Source of the DNA: Prevotellaceae bacterium UBA1075
GTDB lineage: Bacteria; Bacteroidota; Bacteroidia; Bacteroidales; Bacteroidaceae
Reading direction: 5' to 3'
Length of the DNA: 32,034 nucleotides
NCBI GenBank assembly: GCA_002316015.1
Contig: DCCS01000044.1
Location: 20,529-52,562, forward strand
The notes below the pieces were generated by a model. It was not told the DNA's origin and did no database searches. It saw only the letters and a program-made list of their open reading frames with translations. This document shows, piece after piece, positions 15,298-22,997 of this stretch (the stretch's first letter is position 1; each line of letters starts with the position of its first letter). Position numbers and translations under genes: made by a program.

Positions 15298-17415
15298 CTA
15301 AACCAAGTCAACACGCCCTTTAATCTCCTCGAGCACGGCCTTGGCGATGCTCGCGCTCACAGGAGCGTGGTGGTCATAGGTCATGGAACTTGTGGCACGC
15401 CCCGAAGTGATGGTTCGCAATGCGGTCACATATCCGAACATCTCTGCCAGGGGCACCATGGCCTTCACAATACGTGCGCCAGTACGGGTGGTGTCCATGC
15501 CTTCCACCTGTCCACGCCGTTTGTTCAGGTCACCAATCACGTCACCCATGTTCTCTTCGGGCGTAACAACTTCAAGACGCATGATGGGCTCCATCAGCAC
15601 AGGCTTTGCCTTTGCACAGCATGCCTTGTATGCCATCTGCGCTGCCAGTTCGAATGAGAGCTGGTCAGAGTCCACCGGGTGGAAACTGCCATCCAAAAGT
15701 TCTACCTTCAGGCTGTCCATGGGGAAACCGCCCAGGATACCATTCTTCATGGCGTTCTCAAAGCCCTTCTGCACGGAAGGGATGAACTCCTTGGGGATGT
15801 TACCGCCTGTCACCTTGTTGATAAACTGTAGACCACCCTCCTTGTAGTCCTCATCCACGGGACCCAGGTTGATGATGATGTCGGCAAACTTACCACGGCC
15901 TCCAGACTGCTTCTTGTAGACCTCACGGTGATTCACCGTCGCGGTCACGGCCTCCTTGTAGTTCACCTGAGGCTTACCCTGGTTGCACTCCACCTTGAAC
16001 TCACGCTTCAGACGGTCGATGATGATGTCGAGATGAAGCTCGCCCATGCCCGAAATCACCGTCTGCCCGCTCTGCTCATCGGTGCGCACTGTGAATGTGG
16101 GATCCTCCTCGGCCAGCTTGGCAAGGCCGTTGCTCAGCTTGTCCAGGTCTTTCTGAGTCTTGGGCTCCACTGCGATACCAATCACAGGTTCCGGGAAATC
16201 CATCGACTCCAGCACGATAGGAGCGTCCTCATCAGCCAGGGTGTCACCTGTGCGGATATCCTTGAAGCCAACGCCTGCGCCAATGTCACCTGCACTGATT
16301 ACGTCAACGGGGTTCTGGTGATTGGAGTGCATCTGGAACAGACGGCTCACACGCTCCTTCTTTCCAGAACGCACATTGTAAATATATGAGCCGGACTCTA
16401 TCTTCCCCGAATAGACGCGGAAGAATGTCAGGCGGCCCATATAGGGATCCGTGGCAATCTTGAACACCAGCGCGGCAGTCTTTTCATCCTCATCAGGTTT
16501 GCGGTCCTCCTCCTCACCGGTTTCGGGGTTCTTGCCCACGATATTGGGAGTATCCAGAGGCGAGGGCAGGAACATGCACACATAGTCAAGCAGAGTCTGC
16601 ACGCCCTTGTTCTTGAATGAGGAACCGCAGGTCATGGGCACGATGTCCAGAGCCAACGTACCCTTGCGGATGGCGGCAATGATCTCATCGTTTGTGATTG
16701 AGTCGGGATCCTCAAAATACTTCTCCATAAGAGCCTCGTCCTGTTCGGCAGCCTGCTCCACCAGTTTGGCCCGCCACTCATCGCACTCGGCCTGCAGGTC
16801 TGCGGGGATGTCGTCAACCTCATAGTCGGCACCCATTGTCTCGTCATGCCACAGGATTGCCTTCATGCGAATCAGATCCACGATGCCCTTGAAGTTCTCC
16901 TCCGCACCGATGGGCACGGCGAGAACCACAGGATTGGCTCCCAGCACATCCTTCATCTGGCGAACTACCTCGAAGAAATCAGCGCCAGAGCGATCCATCT
17001 TGTTCACATAACCGATACGCGGCACATTGTACTTGTCGGCCTGACGCCACACAGTCTCAGACTGGGGCTCCACACCGCCCACTGCACAATATGTTGCGAC
17101 AGCCCCGTCCAGCACGCGCAATGAGCGCTCCACCTCGGCAGTGAAATCCACATGGCCCGGAGTGTCAATCAGATTGAATTTGTACTTTTTCCCGTTGTAG
17201 TTCCAGTAAGCAGTAGTAGCAGCCGAGGTGATGGTAATGCCACGCTCCTGCTCCTGCTCCATCCAGTCCATGGTGGCTGCGCCCTCATGCACCTCACCGA
17301 TTTTGTGTGTCTTTCCCGTATAGAAAAGAATACGCTCGGATGTGGTCGTCTTGCCGGCATCAATGTGTGCCATAATGCCGAAGTTGCGGGTCAAGTGAAG
17401 ATCTTGCTTTGCCAT
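15298..17415 (-). CDS. fusA: Elongation factor G
   Basis: EF-G is the GTPase that translocates tRNAs and mRNA after peptide bond formation and, with RRF, splits ribosomes. The 705-residue product has all GTPase motifs: AHIDAGKTTT (G1, 16-25), RGITI with Thr61 (G2), DTPGH (G3, 84-88) and NKMD (G4, 138-141). Domains II to V follow, including GMGELHLDII and the C-terminal GYVTALRTITSGRATSSM. It starts 17 nt after rpsG. No tuf gene follows it, unlike enterobacterial str operons. Confidence 0.99.
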   Translation of the reverse strand: MAKQDLHLTRNFGIMAHIDAGKTTTSERILFYTGKTHKIGEVHEGAATMDWMEQEQERGITITSAATTAYWNYNGKKYKFNLIDTPGHVDFTAEVERSLRVLDGAVATYCAVGGVEPQSETVWRQADKYNVPRIGYVNKMDRSGADFFEVVRQMKDVLGANPVVLAVPIGAEENFKGIVDLIRMKAILWHDETMGADYEVDDIPADLQAECDEWRAKLVEQAAEQDEALMEKYFEDPDSITNDEIIAAIRKGTLALDIVPMTCGSSFKNKGVQTLLDYVCMFLPSPLDTPNIVGKNPETGEEEDRKPDEDEKTAALVFKIATDPYMGRLTFFRVYSGKIESGSYIYNVRSGKKERVSRLFQMHSNHQNPVDVISAGDIGAGVGFKDIRTGDTLADEDAPIVLESMDFPEPVIGIAVEPKTQKDLDKLSNGLAKLAEEDPTFTVRTDEQSGQTVISGMGELHLDIIIDRLKREFKVECNQGKPQVNYKEAVTATVNHREVYKKQSGGRGKFADIIINLGPVDEDYKEGGLQFINKVTGGNIPKEFIPSVQKGFENAMKNGILGGFPMDSLKVELLDGSFHPVDSDQLSFELAAQMAYKACCAKAKPVLMEPIMRLEVVTPEENMGDVIGDLNKRRGQVEGMDTTRTGARIVKAMVPLAEMFGYVTALRTITSGRATSSMTYDHHAPVSASIAKAVLEEIKGRVDLV

Positions 17416-17432
17416 TGTATGAACTTAAATGA

Positions 17433-17909
17433 TTAGAAACGGAAGTGCGCGAACGCACGGTTAGCCTCGGCCATGCGGTGCATGTCCTCCTTACGCTTGA
17501 ACGCGCCACCCTGCTCGTTGTAAGCGTCCATGATTTCTGCGGCCAGTTTGTCGGCCATCGTCTTACCCCCGCGCTTGCGTGCGAACGCAATCATGTTCTT
17601 CATGGAAACGCTTTCCTTGCGGTCCGGGCGAATCTCCGTGGGAACTTGGAAGGTGGCTCCACCGATACGCCTGCTCTTCACCTCTACCTGGGGAGTGATC
17701 TTGTCAAGAGCCTCTTTCCAGATTGTCAGCGAATCCTTCTCCTCACTGGCCATCTTGTTCTTCACGATCTCCAGAGCACCATAAAAAATCTCATAAGAGA
17801 TGCTCTTCTTGCCATCATACATCAGATGGTTCACGAACTTGGACACCTTCACGTCACCGTACACGGGATCGGGAAGCACCACGCGCTTTTTTGGTTTTGC
17901 TTTACGCAT
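17433..17909 (-). CDS. rpsG: 30S ribosomal protein S7
   Basis: S7 organises the small-subunit head and contacts mRNA and tRNA in the E site; in E. coli it represses the str operon. The 158-residue product starts MRKAKPKKRVVLPDPVYGDV and contains KFVNHLMYDGKKS, RRIGGATFQVPTEIRPDRKE and ends AEANRAFAHFRF. It is preceded by a 135-nt gap after rpsL, the longest inside the operon. Confidence 0.99.
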   Translation of the reverse strand: MRKAKPKKRVVLPDPVYGDVKVSKFVNHLMYDGKKSISYEIFYGALEIVKNKMASEEKDSLTIWKEALDKITPQVEVKSRRIGGATFQVPTEIRPDRKESVSMKNMIAFARKRGGKTMADKLAAEIMDAYNEQGGAFKRKEDMHRMAEANRAFAHFRF

Positions 17910-18044
17910 TTTTCGTTTGTTTTTGTGTTTAGGGCTGCATTCTCGCGTTCTTCAACATCCTTCACCAGGGAAGTTGTTTACTCAACCTTAATCTACAACC
18001 AAAAACAAAGTTTTTAAATTCTTTTCCGCTGTCTTACGGCCTTG
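17910..18044 (-). other. rpsL-rpsG intercistronic spacer, possible S7 control region
   Basis: This 135-nt spacer is A/T-rich and contains a short hairpin on the minus strand (AAGGTTG, then AGTAAA, then CAACTT) about 70 nt before rpsG. In E. coli the S12-S7 spacer is the S7 repressor site, so a similar role is possible here, but I could not fold a matching structure with confidence. No good TAnnTTTG promoter box was found in it. Confidence 0.3.
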
Positions 18045-18431
18045 TCATTTCTTCTTGGCAGCCTTAGGACGCTTTGCGCCATACTTGCTGCGGCGCTGTG
18101 TCCTGTTGGCCACTCCAGCCGTGTCCAGGGTACCACGCACAATGTGATAGCGCACACCGGGAAGATCTTTCACACGGCCTCCACGCACCAGCACAATGCT
18201 GTGCTCCTGCAGGTTGTGTCCCTCTCCGGGAATGTAGCTGTTGACCTCCTTCGAGTTTGTCAGACGCACACGGGCGACCTTTCTCATCGCCGAATTAGGC
18301 TTCTTGGGTGTAGTGGTATAGACACGCACGCATACGCCACGACGCTGCGGACAATTGTCCAAAGCGGGGCTCTTGCTCTTGTCCACCAATACAGTACGGC
18401 CTTTTCTCACCAATTGCTGAATTGTAGGCAT
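18045..18431 (-). CDS. rpsL: 30S ribosomal protein S12
   Basis: S12 lies at the decoding centre and controls accuracy; it is the classic streptomycin target protein. The 128-residue product starts MPTIQQLVRKGRTVLVDKSK and contains TTTPKKPNSAMRKVARVRLT and PGEGHNLQEHS followed by RGGRVKDLPGVRYH, whose Asp is the residue methylthiolated in other bacteria. The lysines associated with resistance are in the wild-type state. It is the first gene of the operon, with an A-rich leader directly before the ATG. Confidence 0.99.
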   Translation of the reverse strand: MPTIQQLVRKGRTVLVDKSKSPALDNCPQRRGVCVRVYTTTPKKPNSAMRKVARVRLTNSKEVNSYIPGEGHNLQEHSIVLVRGGRVKDLPGVRYHIVRGTLDTAGVANRTQRRSKYGAKRPKAAKKK

Positions 18432-18487
18432 TTTGTTTTGTTTTATATATTGTTATTATGTATTTGTATCGAATCACCTTCGCGAGC

Positions 18488-18502
18488 GGGTATAATATAC
18501 CC
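18488..18502. promoter_or_regulatory. 15-bp dyad in the rpsL leader
   Basis: GGGTATAATATACCC is a perfect 7+1+7 dyad. It lies 10 nt downstream of the predicted -7 box of the ribosomal promoter, so it begins within a few bases of the likely transcription start. It could be an operator or a 5' RNA hairpin that affects mRNA stability. Confidence 0.5.
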
Positions 18503-18512
18503 ATTCGGGGTG

Positions 18513-18520
18513 CAAAGGTA
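18513..18520 (-). promoter_or_regulatory. Promoter -7 box of the ribosomal super-operon
   Basis: On the minus strand the sequence reads TTAGTACCTTTGCACC, holding TACCTTTG, a perfect match to the Bacteroidota -7 element TAnnTTTG. The start site would be near 18507, leaving a leader of about 75 nt before rpsL. No clear TTTG -33 element is seen at the right distance. Confidence 0.7.
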
Positions 18521-18559
18521 CTAATTTTCCTTTTTTCAGCGCACATGTTTTCCATGAAA

Positions 18560-19352
18560 TTTGTTGTCTCTCAGATAAATTTGCACATACCTCTTCTTGC
18601 CGACACATTCGCATGACAAAGGGCGGAAAATAACCATCGCCACCTCTCTGCCACACATCGCAATGCGGAACGCATTTTATATATAAAGCATAACACATTA
18701 TATATATAACGTGCGCGCACGCGAGGGAAATGATATTTGATAGGAATTAGTTTATCGCGACATATCTGGCTGGCATTTTCATGTACAGAAATGCAATCAT
18801 TTCATCTCCAGGCAGATAGCCTCTGTCCCGCCCCCCGGTAACTTCGGTAGCTGTGAACCGAGTGAAAAAACGCTTGGCTGTTACCTGAGGTTTGTGCCGT
18901 TTTTTACTCAGTGCGTATATTTGTAGTACTGGATAACTGGAGGCATGATTCCGATGACAATGAACCCCCATATCTGTAATCCAGAGAGACCACTTGTAAT
19001 ATTAAAGACCCAGCCCGGAAAACTATCCAAATTATCGCGAATGTATAACTCATAAGACTCACTTAAAGTTTAATATAATTGGCATTTTATTATGGCAAAG
19101 TTATAAAGCCCCCCCAAGAAAAAATGAAAACGCACTTATCTGCCAAAGTGAACCGACTTGAACCAAACCATGTGTTGTACAACACAGAAAAGTGTGAAAT
19201 TTCCTTTTCTTGCTTTCATCATGTCGGTTCCTGTAAGATTGCGAGTCTTCCCGCATGCAGTAAGAGATATTAACTTGCTGTTTCTCAAGTTGGTTGCGCT
19301 TGGAGAATGCAGAGGTAAGAGACGCATCTGGAGCGAAGAACATCCCGTTTGC
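18560..19352. other. Divergent intergenic region between rpsL and the phosphatase gene
   Basis: Nearly 800 bp without a convincing gene. It contains a 12-bp palindrome next to an alternating AT run (18690-18721), a composite hairpin (18837-18885), a plus-strand TATATTTG box (18916-18923), and a perfect 16-bp palindrome (19171-19186). Open frames on the minus strand at 18747-18971 and 19101-19484 have no recognisable domain and the second runs into the phosphatase gene; I do not call them. Confidence 0.5.
19171..19186. promoter_or_regulatory. Perfect 16-bp palindrome, operator-like
   Basis: TGTGTTGTACAACACA is perfectly symmetric. It lies about 165 bp upstream of the phosphatase promoter elements and 225 bp upstream of its start codon. 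Such a site could bind a dimeric regulator, but no regulator gene is in the window, so the function is unknown. Confidence 0.4.
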
Positions 19353-19383
19353 TTGGGCAGTTCGCCGATAATTCGTAACTTTG
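19353..19383 (+). promoter_or_regulatory. Promoter of the phosphatase-GH43 unit
   Basis: TAACTTTG at 19376-19383 is a perfect TAnnTTTG -7 element. A TTG at 19353-19355 (within GCTTGGG) stands 20 nt upstream as a partial -33 element. The predicted start near 19389 leaves a leader of about 20 nt before the ATG at 19411. Confidence 0.65.
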
Positions 19384-19410
19384 TCAGTGCGAAAACCATA
19401 CATATATATA

Positions 19411-20826
19411 ATGAAAAAGAGATTGACCGCATTCCTGAGCCTCTTCCTGCTGGCTCTGGTGGCTATGGCCGAAGGCAAGGCCAAGTATGTGTTTTACTTC
19501 ATCGGCGACGGCATGGGCGTGAACCAGGTGAATGCTGCCGAGACTTACCTGGGCGCGCTGGAGGGGCGCATCGGCATCACACCGCTCTGCTTCCCCAGTT
19601 TCCCCTATTCGGCCATGGTCAACACACAGAGCGCCACCAACGGCGTGACCGACTCCGCTGCGGGCGGCACGGCTCTGGCCACGGGCCACAAGACCAAGAA
19701 CGGCGCGCTGGGGGTGTTCAAGGACCTCACCACTCCTGTCTATAGCATTGCCCAGTGGGCGCATGACGCGGGCGCGGCTGTGGGCATCACCACCAGCGTG
19801 AGTGTAGACCACGCCACGCCGGCCGCCTTCTACGCCCATGTGGAAAAGCGCGGGATGGCTTACAAGATCGGGCAACAGCTCACGCAATCGGGCTTTGACT
19901 TCTTCGCGGGTTCCGATTTTGTGAAGCCGAAGAACCCCGATGGGGGGGCCGACCTCTACCAGCAGGCGAAGGATGCGGGCTATACCATAGCGCGCGGATA
20001 CAAGGACTACCAGAAGAAATGCAAGAAGGCCGGGAAGATGATACTGCTCCAGACCGAGGAGGCCAGCAAGCGCGACAAGAGCTGCATCCCCTATGCCCTA
20101 GACCGCGAGAAGGGCGACCTCTCGCTGTGCGACATCACACGCGCCGCCATCAGTTTTCTTACCCGCAAGCAGGCTGGCAAGGACGGCTTCTTCCTGATGG
20201 TCGAGGGCGGAAAGATTGACTGGGCATGCCATGCCAATGACCTGGCCTTCATCCCCGAACTGATAGACATGGACAACGCCGTGAGGGTGGCCTACGAGTT
20301 TTACCAGCAGCACCCCGATGAGACACTCATTGTGGTCTCGGCCGACCATGAGACAGGCGGACTGGTGCTGGGCAAGGGCAGTTACAGCCTGAACCTCAAG
20401 GCTGTAGCAAGCCAGCGCATGAGCATTGCAAAATTGGGCAGCGAACTGCACAAGCTGCACGACAAGTATGGTGACAAATACAACTGGGAGGTGGCCAGGG
20501 CGTTCCTGGCCGACAACTTCGGCTTCTGGGGTGATGTGCAGGTGGACGACGAACAGACGGCACGCCTGCAGCGGTCGTTCCAGCGTGTGCTTGAAGGCAA
20601 GGGCGTGGACAGCAAGTCACTCTACCAGAAGGACAACGAGTTTGCGGGAACCATCAAGCGCGTGATGTCGGAGTGCGCCCAGGTGGGATGGATGAGTGGC
20701 GGACACAGCGATGGCTATGTGCCCTGCTTTGCCATCGGCGTGGGTGCCGAACAGATACACGGGCGAATTGACAACACCGAGATTCCCCTCGCGATGGCCA
20801 AGGCCGCAGGCTGGCAGGTGCGCTGA
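19411..20826 (+). CDS. Alkaline phosphatase, PhoA family, exported
   Basis: Hydrolyses phosphate monoesters outside the cytoplasm. The 471-residue product starts with a signal peptide (MKKRLTAFLSLFLLALVAMA, cleavage near residue 20). The metal and catalytic residues of the family are visible: Asp33 in FIGDGMG, nucleophile Ser82 in VTDSAAGGTA, Glu265 and Asp270 in VEGGKIDWACHAND, Asp312-His313 in SADHETGG and His432 in GGHSDGY. The ATG was chosen because it gives the signal peptide and lies behind the promoter; the frame opens 30 nt earlier with a TTG. The GH43 gene starts 38 nt downstream, so they probably share a transcript. Substrate range cannot be told. Confidence 0.93.
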   Translation: MKKRLTAFLSLFLLALVAMAEGKAKYVFYFIGDGMGVNQVNAAETYLGALEGRIGITPLCFPSFPYSAMVNTQSATNGVTDSAAGGTALATGHKTKNGALGVFKDLTTPVYSIAQWAHDAGAAVGITTSVSVDHATPAAFYAHVEKRGMAYKIGQQLTQSGFDFFAGSDFVKPKNPDGGADLYQQAKDAGYTIARGYKDYQKKCKKAGKMILLQTEEASKRDKSCIPYALDREKGDLSLCDITRAAISFLTRKQAGKDGFFLMVEGGKIDWACHANDLAFIPELIDMDNAVRVAYEFYQQHPDETLIVVSADHETGGLVLGKGSYSLNLKAVASQRMSIAKLGSELHKLHDKYGDKYNWEVARAFLADNFGFWGDVQVDDEQTARLQRSFQRVLEGKGVDSKSLYQKDNEFAGTIKRVMSECAQVGWMSGGHSDGYVPCFAIGVGAEQIHGRIDNTEIPLAMAKAAGWQVR

Positions 20827-20864
20827 GACATGAGGAAAAGAACAAACCCGAAAAGACAAAGGAC

Positions 20865-21959
20865 ATGACGAACCGACTGATTATCATAGCACTGCTTTCC
20901 CTGCTCGCGTGCCTTGGCACGCAGGGGCAGGCACAGGTGAAGAAGAGCCAGCTGACGCTGGCCGACCCCTATATCCTGCTTGAGGACGGCACTTATTATG
21001 CCTATGGCACCTGTGACGCCAATGGCATACGCTGCTATTCCAGCACAGACCTCAAGTACTGGCGTTACCGGGGACTGGCTCTGAACAAGGTCAACACGAC
21101 CGAGAACCGCTGGTTCTGGGCTCCAGAGGTGTACCATGTGGGAGACAGGTACATCATGTACTACTCGGCCAACGAGCATCTGTACGCCGCCACGGCCAAG
21201 TCTCCCACAGGCCCTTTCCGCCAGGTGGGATCCTATCAGATGGAGAGTCTGCTTGGAGACGAGAAGTGCATTGACTCCTCGGTGTTCTTTGACACCGACA
21301 GCACGGCCTACCTCTTCTTCGTGCGCTTTACCGACGGGAACTGCATCTGGCAGGTGCGCCTGTCCGATGACTATATCACTCCCGTAAAGGGGACACTCAG
21401 GAAATGCCTGTCGGCCACCGAGTCGTGGGAACTCAAACTGGGCAAGGTGACCGAAGGGCCCAATATCTACAAGTCGGGCAAACGCTATTTCCTCACTTAT
21501 TCGGGCAACGACTACCGCAGCCAGGATTACGCTGTGGGCTATGCGCTGACCTCAAATGTCGCGCGTGGCAACTGGGTCAAGCAGTCAAGTTTCAGCCCGT
21601 TCCTGCGCAGGTGGAACGGACTCTACGGCACAGGCCACCACTCCCTCTTCACCGACAAGGACGGAAACCTGCGCATCGTGTTCCACGCGCATGATTCAAA
21701 GGAGAGCGTCAACCCACGCCGCATGTATATCGGTACGGTCAAGTGTATCGGAAGCAGGATGCGCATGACCGATGACGAGATGGTGGTGCCCGTGATAGGG
21801 TATCCCCCCACAGCGGTGCAGGCGCCACAGGACAACACGCGGGGCAGGAAAGGCACAGCCTATTACTCCGTCGCTGGGGTAAGGCAGAGGACACCGGCAC
21901 CCGGTGTCAATCTGGTAAGCAGGGAAGGAAGGGTGAGAAAGGAACTTCACCGTCACTGA
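20865..21959 (+). CDS. Glycoside hydrolase family 43, exported
   Basis: Five-bladed beta-propeller glycosidase, a family acting mostly on arabinose- or xylose-containing plant polysaccharides. The 364-residue product has a signal peptide (about 1-23, ending GQA). The GH43 residues are in place: base Asp34 in LADPYIL, Asp137 in CIDSSVFF and acid Glu197 in VTEGPN. The WAPEVYHVGDRYIMYYSA blade and the GTGHHSLF motif support the call. After about residue 310 there is a short tail without an evident carbohydrate-binding module. No SusC/SusD genes are nearby, so it is not in a typical polysaccharide locus. Exact substrate unknown. Confidence 0.9.
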   Translation: MTNRLIIIALLSLLACLGTQGQAQVKKSQLTLADPYILLEDGTYYAYGTCDANGIRCYSSTDLKYWRYRGLALNKVNTTENRWFWAPEVYHVGDRYIMYYSANEHLYAATAKSPTGPFRQVGSYQMESLLGDEKCIDSSVFFDTDSTAYLFFVRFTDGNCIWQVRLSDDYITPVKGTLRKCLSATESWELKLGKVTEGPNIYKSGKRYFLTYSGNDYRSQDYAVGYALTSNVARGNWVKQSSFSPFLRRWNGLYGTGHHSLFTDKDGNLRIVFHAHDSKESVNPRRMYIGTVKCIGSRMRMTDDEMVVPVIGYPPTAVQAPQDNTRGRKGTAYYSVAGVRQRTPAPGVNLVSREGRVRKELHRH

Positions 21960-21970
21960 CCATGTGGCCT

Positions 21971-22017
21971 GGCACTGGGGGCGGGCACGCTGCCCGTGGT
22001 GCCGGGGATGTGTTTTT
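21971..22017 (+). terminator. Terminator after the GH43 gene
   Basis: CGGGCA (21982-21987) pairs with TGCCCG (21991-21996) around a CGC loop, and an outer GGCAC/GTGCC helix (21971-21975 with 21999-22003) can extend it. A TTTTT run at 22013-22017 follows after 9 nt. It would end the phosphatase-GH43 transcript 12 nt after the stop codon. Confidence 0.55.
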
Positions 22018-22054
22018 GAGGTGATTTGCAAACTGATTAAGTCGATTCAAAAAT

Positions 22055-22687
22055 ATGAAGAAGATTTTCACGCTGACAGCCACCGCCGCATTCGTCATGT
22101 GCTCCTCATGCGGCGGCAACACCGATGGCAAGGTGGCCGTGGAGGACTCGCTGGCCATTGACACCGTGGCAACCCTGGAAGAGGACACTTCCATGGACTT
22201 GCGGGCAGAGTTGGGCGAGACGCTGCAAAGCGGTGACTCCGCACAGGTGAATGCGGCCATTGAACAGGCCACACAGGAAGCGCAGAGGCTGCTGGAGAGT
22301 GGAGACCAGGCCGGGGCCGAGAAGTATGCCGGACAGATAAAGGCATTCGTGGATGCCAATACGGACAAACTGAAGGAACTGGGTGTGAGCACGATGACGG
22401 TCAACAGCCTGCTGGAGACCGTGAAGGACCTGCCTGCCAATGCGGGACGGGCCGCCAGGGAGACGGGAAACGCCGTCAAGGCCGCCACCAACGCGGCCAA
22501 GGCTGAGGCTGGCGAGGCGGCCACAAAGGCCAAGGCTGATGCCAAGGCCGCTGCCGACCAGGCAGTGGAGGACGCGAAGGAGAAAGCCAAAGCGAGGGTG
22601 GACGAGGCTGCCGGGAAAGCCAGTGAAAAGGTTGACCAGGCAGTGGAGGACGCGGCGGACAGAGCCAAGAAGAAACTGGGCATCTGA
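22055..22687 (+). CDS. Ala/Lys/Glu-rich helical lipoprotein, function unknown
   Basis: The 210-residue product starts MKKIFTLTATAAFVMCSSCG, a lipoprotein-type signal with Cys16 or Cys19 as the lipidation site, so it is probably anchored in the outer membrane. Residues about 50-115 look helical. Residues 135-210 are almost free of hydrophobic bulk, rich in Ala, Lys, Glu and Asp, and built of imperfect 11-residue-like steps similar to LEA or apolipoprotein amphipathic helices. The heptad DQAVEDA occurs twice, 26 residues apart, encoded by an identical 21-nt stretch. No enzyme motif is seen. It has its own position between a terminator and xth. Confidence 0.85.
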   Translation: MKKIFTLTATAAFVMCSSCGGNTDGKVAVEDSLAIDTVATLEEDTSMDLRAELGETLQSGDSAQVNAAIEQATQEAQRLLESGDQAGAEKYAGQIKAFVDANTDKLKELGVSTMTVNSLLETVKDLPANAGRAARETGNAVKAATNAAKAEAGEAATKAKADAKAAADQAVEDAKEKAKARVDEAAGKASEKVDQAVEDAADRAKKKLGI

Positions 22688-22997
22688 CCTCACCATCCCC
22701 ACACTGGGCAGGGGCTGGCACATTCCTGTCCGGCGCAAGGAAATGCTTCCCCCAATGACCATGTTGGGAGCCTCCTCTCAGTCTCGTGGCCGTTCCGTCC
22801 CTGGACTTGCACATGGGGCTAACCGCACGCAAAGGCAGGAACGCTTGTTTGCCCCGCAAAACGAATGGTGGAGAAAGTCCCCCCCCATTGGCTGGTTTTG
22901 TCCAATCCGCCGGATTGCCCGTCTTTGTCTGCGTCAGTGCCCCATAGACCCAGGTATAACGAGGCTGTCTCCCGGCATAAAATACTATAGTGCGCAT
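22688..22997. other. xth upstream region; part of a diverged inverted duplication
   Basis: About 310 bp. From 22760 onward it aligns with the reverse complement of 27344-27568, at about 80 percent identity over the best 75 nt. At 22760-22762 the minus strand has an ATG exactly where the glycosyltransferase start codon lies in the other copy, behind a matching TTTG, 19 nt, TGCCTTTG promoter relic, but the reading frame beyond has decayed. Confidence 0.7.
22897..22927 (+). promoter_or_regulatory. Candidate xth promoter
   Basis: TTTG at 22897-22900, then 19 nt, then CGTCTTTG at 22920-22927. This has the right spacing and the TTTG half of the -7 element, but the leading TA is CG. The predicted leader would be about 64 nt. 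In the decayed second copy the -7 part is deleted. Confidence 0.35.

Noticed and set aside
18747..18971. Minus-strand 74-aa frame in the rpsL-phosphatase gap
   Set aside because: No domain, weak start, and the underlying DNA has hairpins and a promoter box on the other strand; more likely non-coding or repeat DNA.
19101..19484. Minus-strand 127-aa frame overlapping the phosphatase start
   Set aside because: It would begin within the phosphatase signal peptide codons and lacks a promoter or known domain.
22106..22762. 218-aa minus-strand open frame starting at the relic ATG at 22762
   Set aside because: Only the start region matches the glycosyltransferase copy; beyond a few codons it is an antisense frame of the lipoprotein gene and shows no glycosyltransferase motif.
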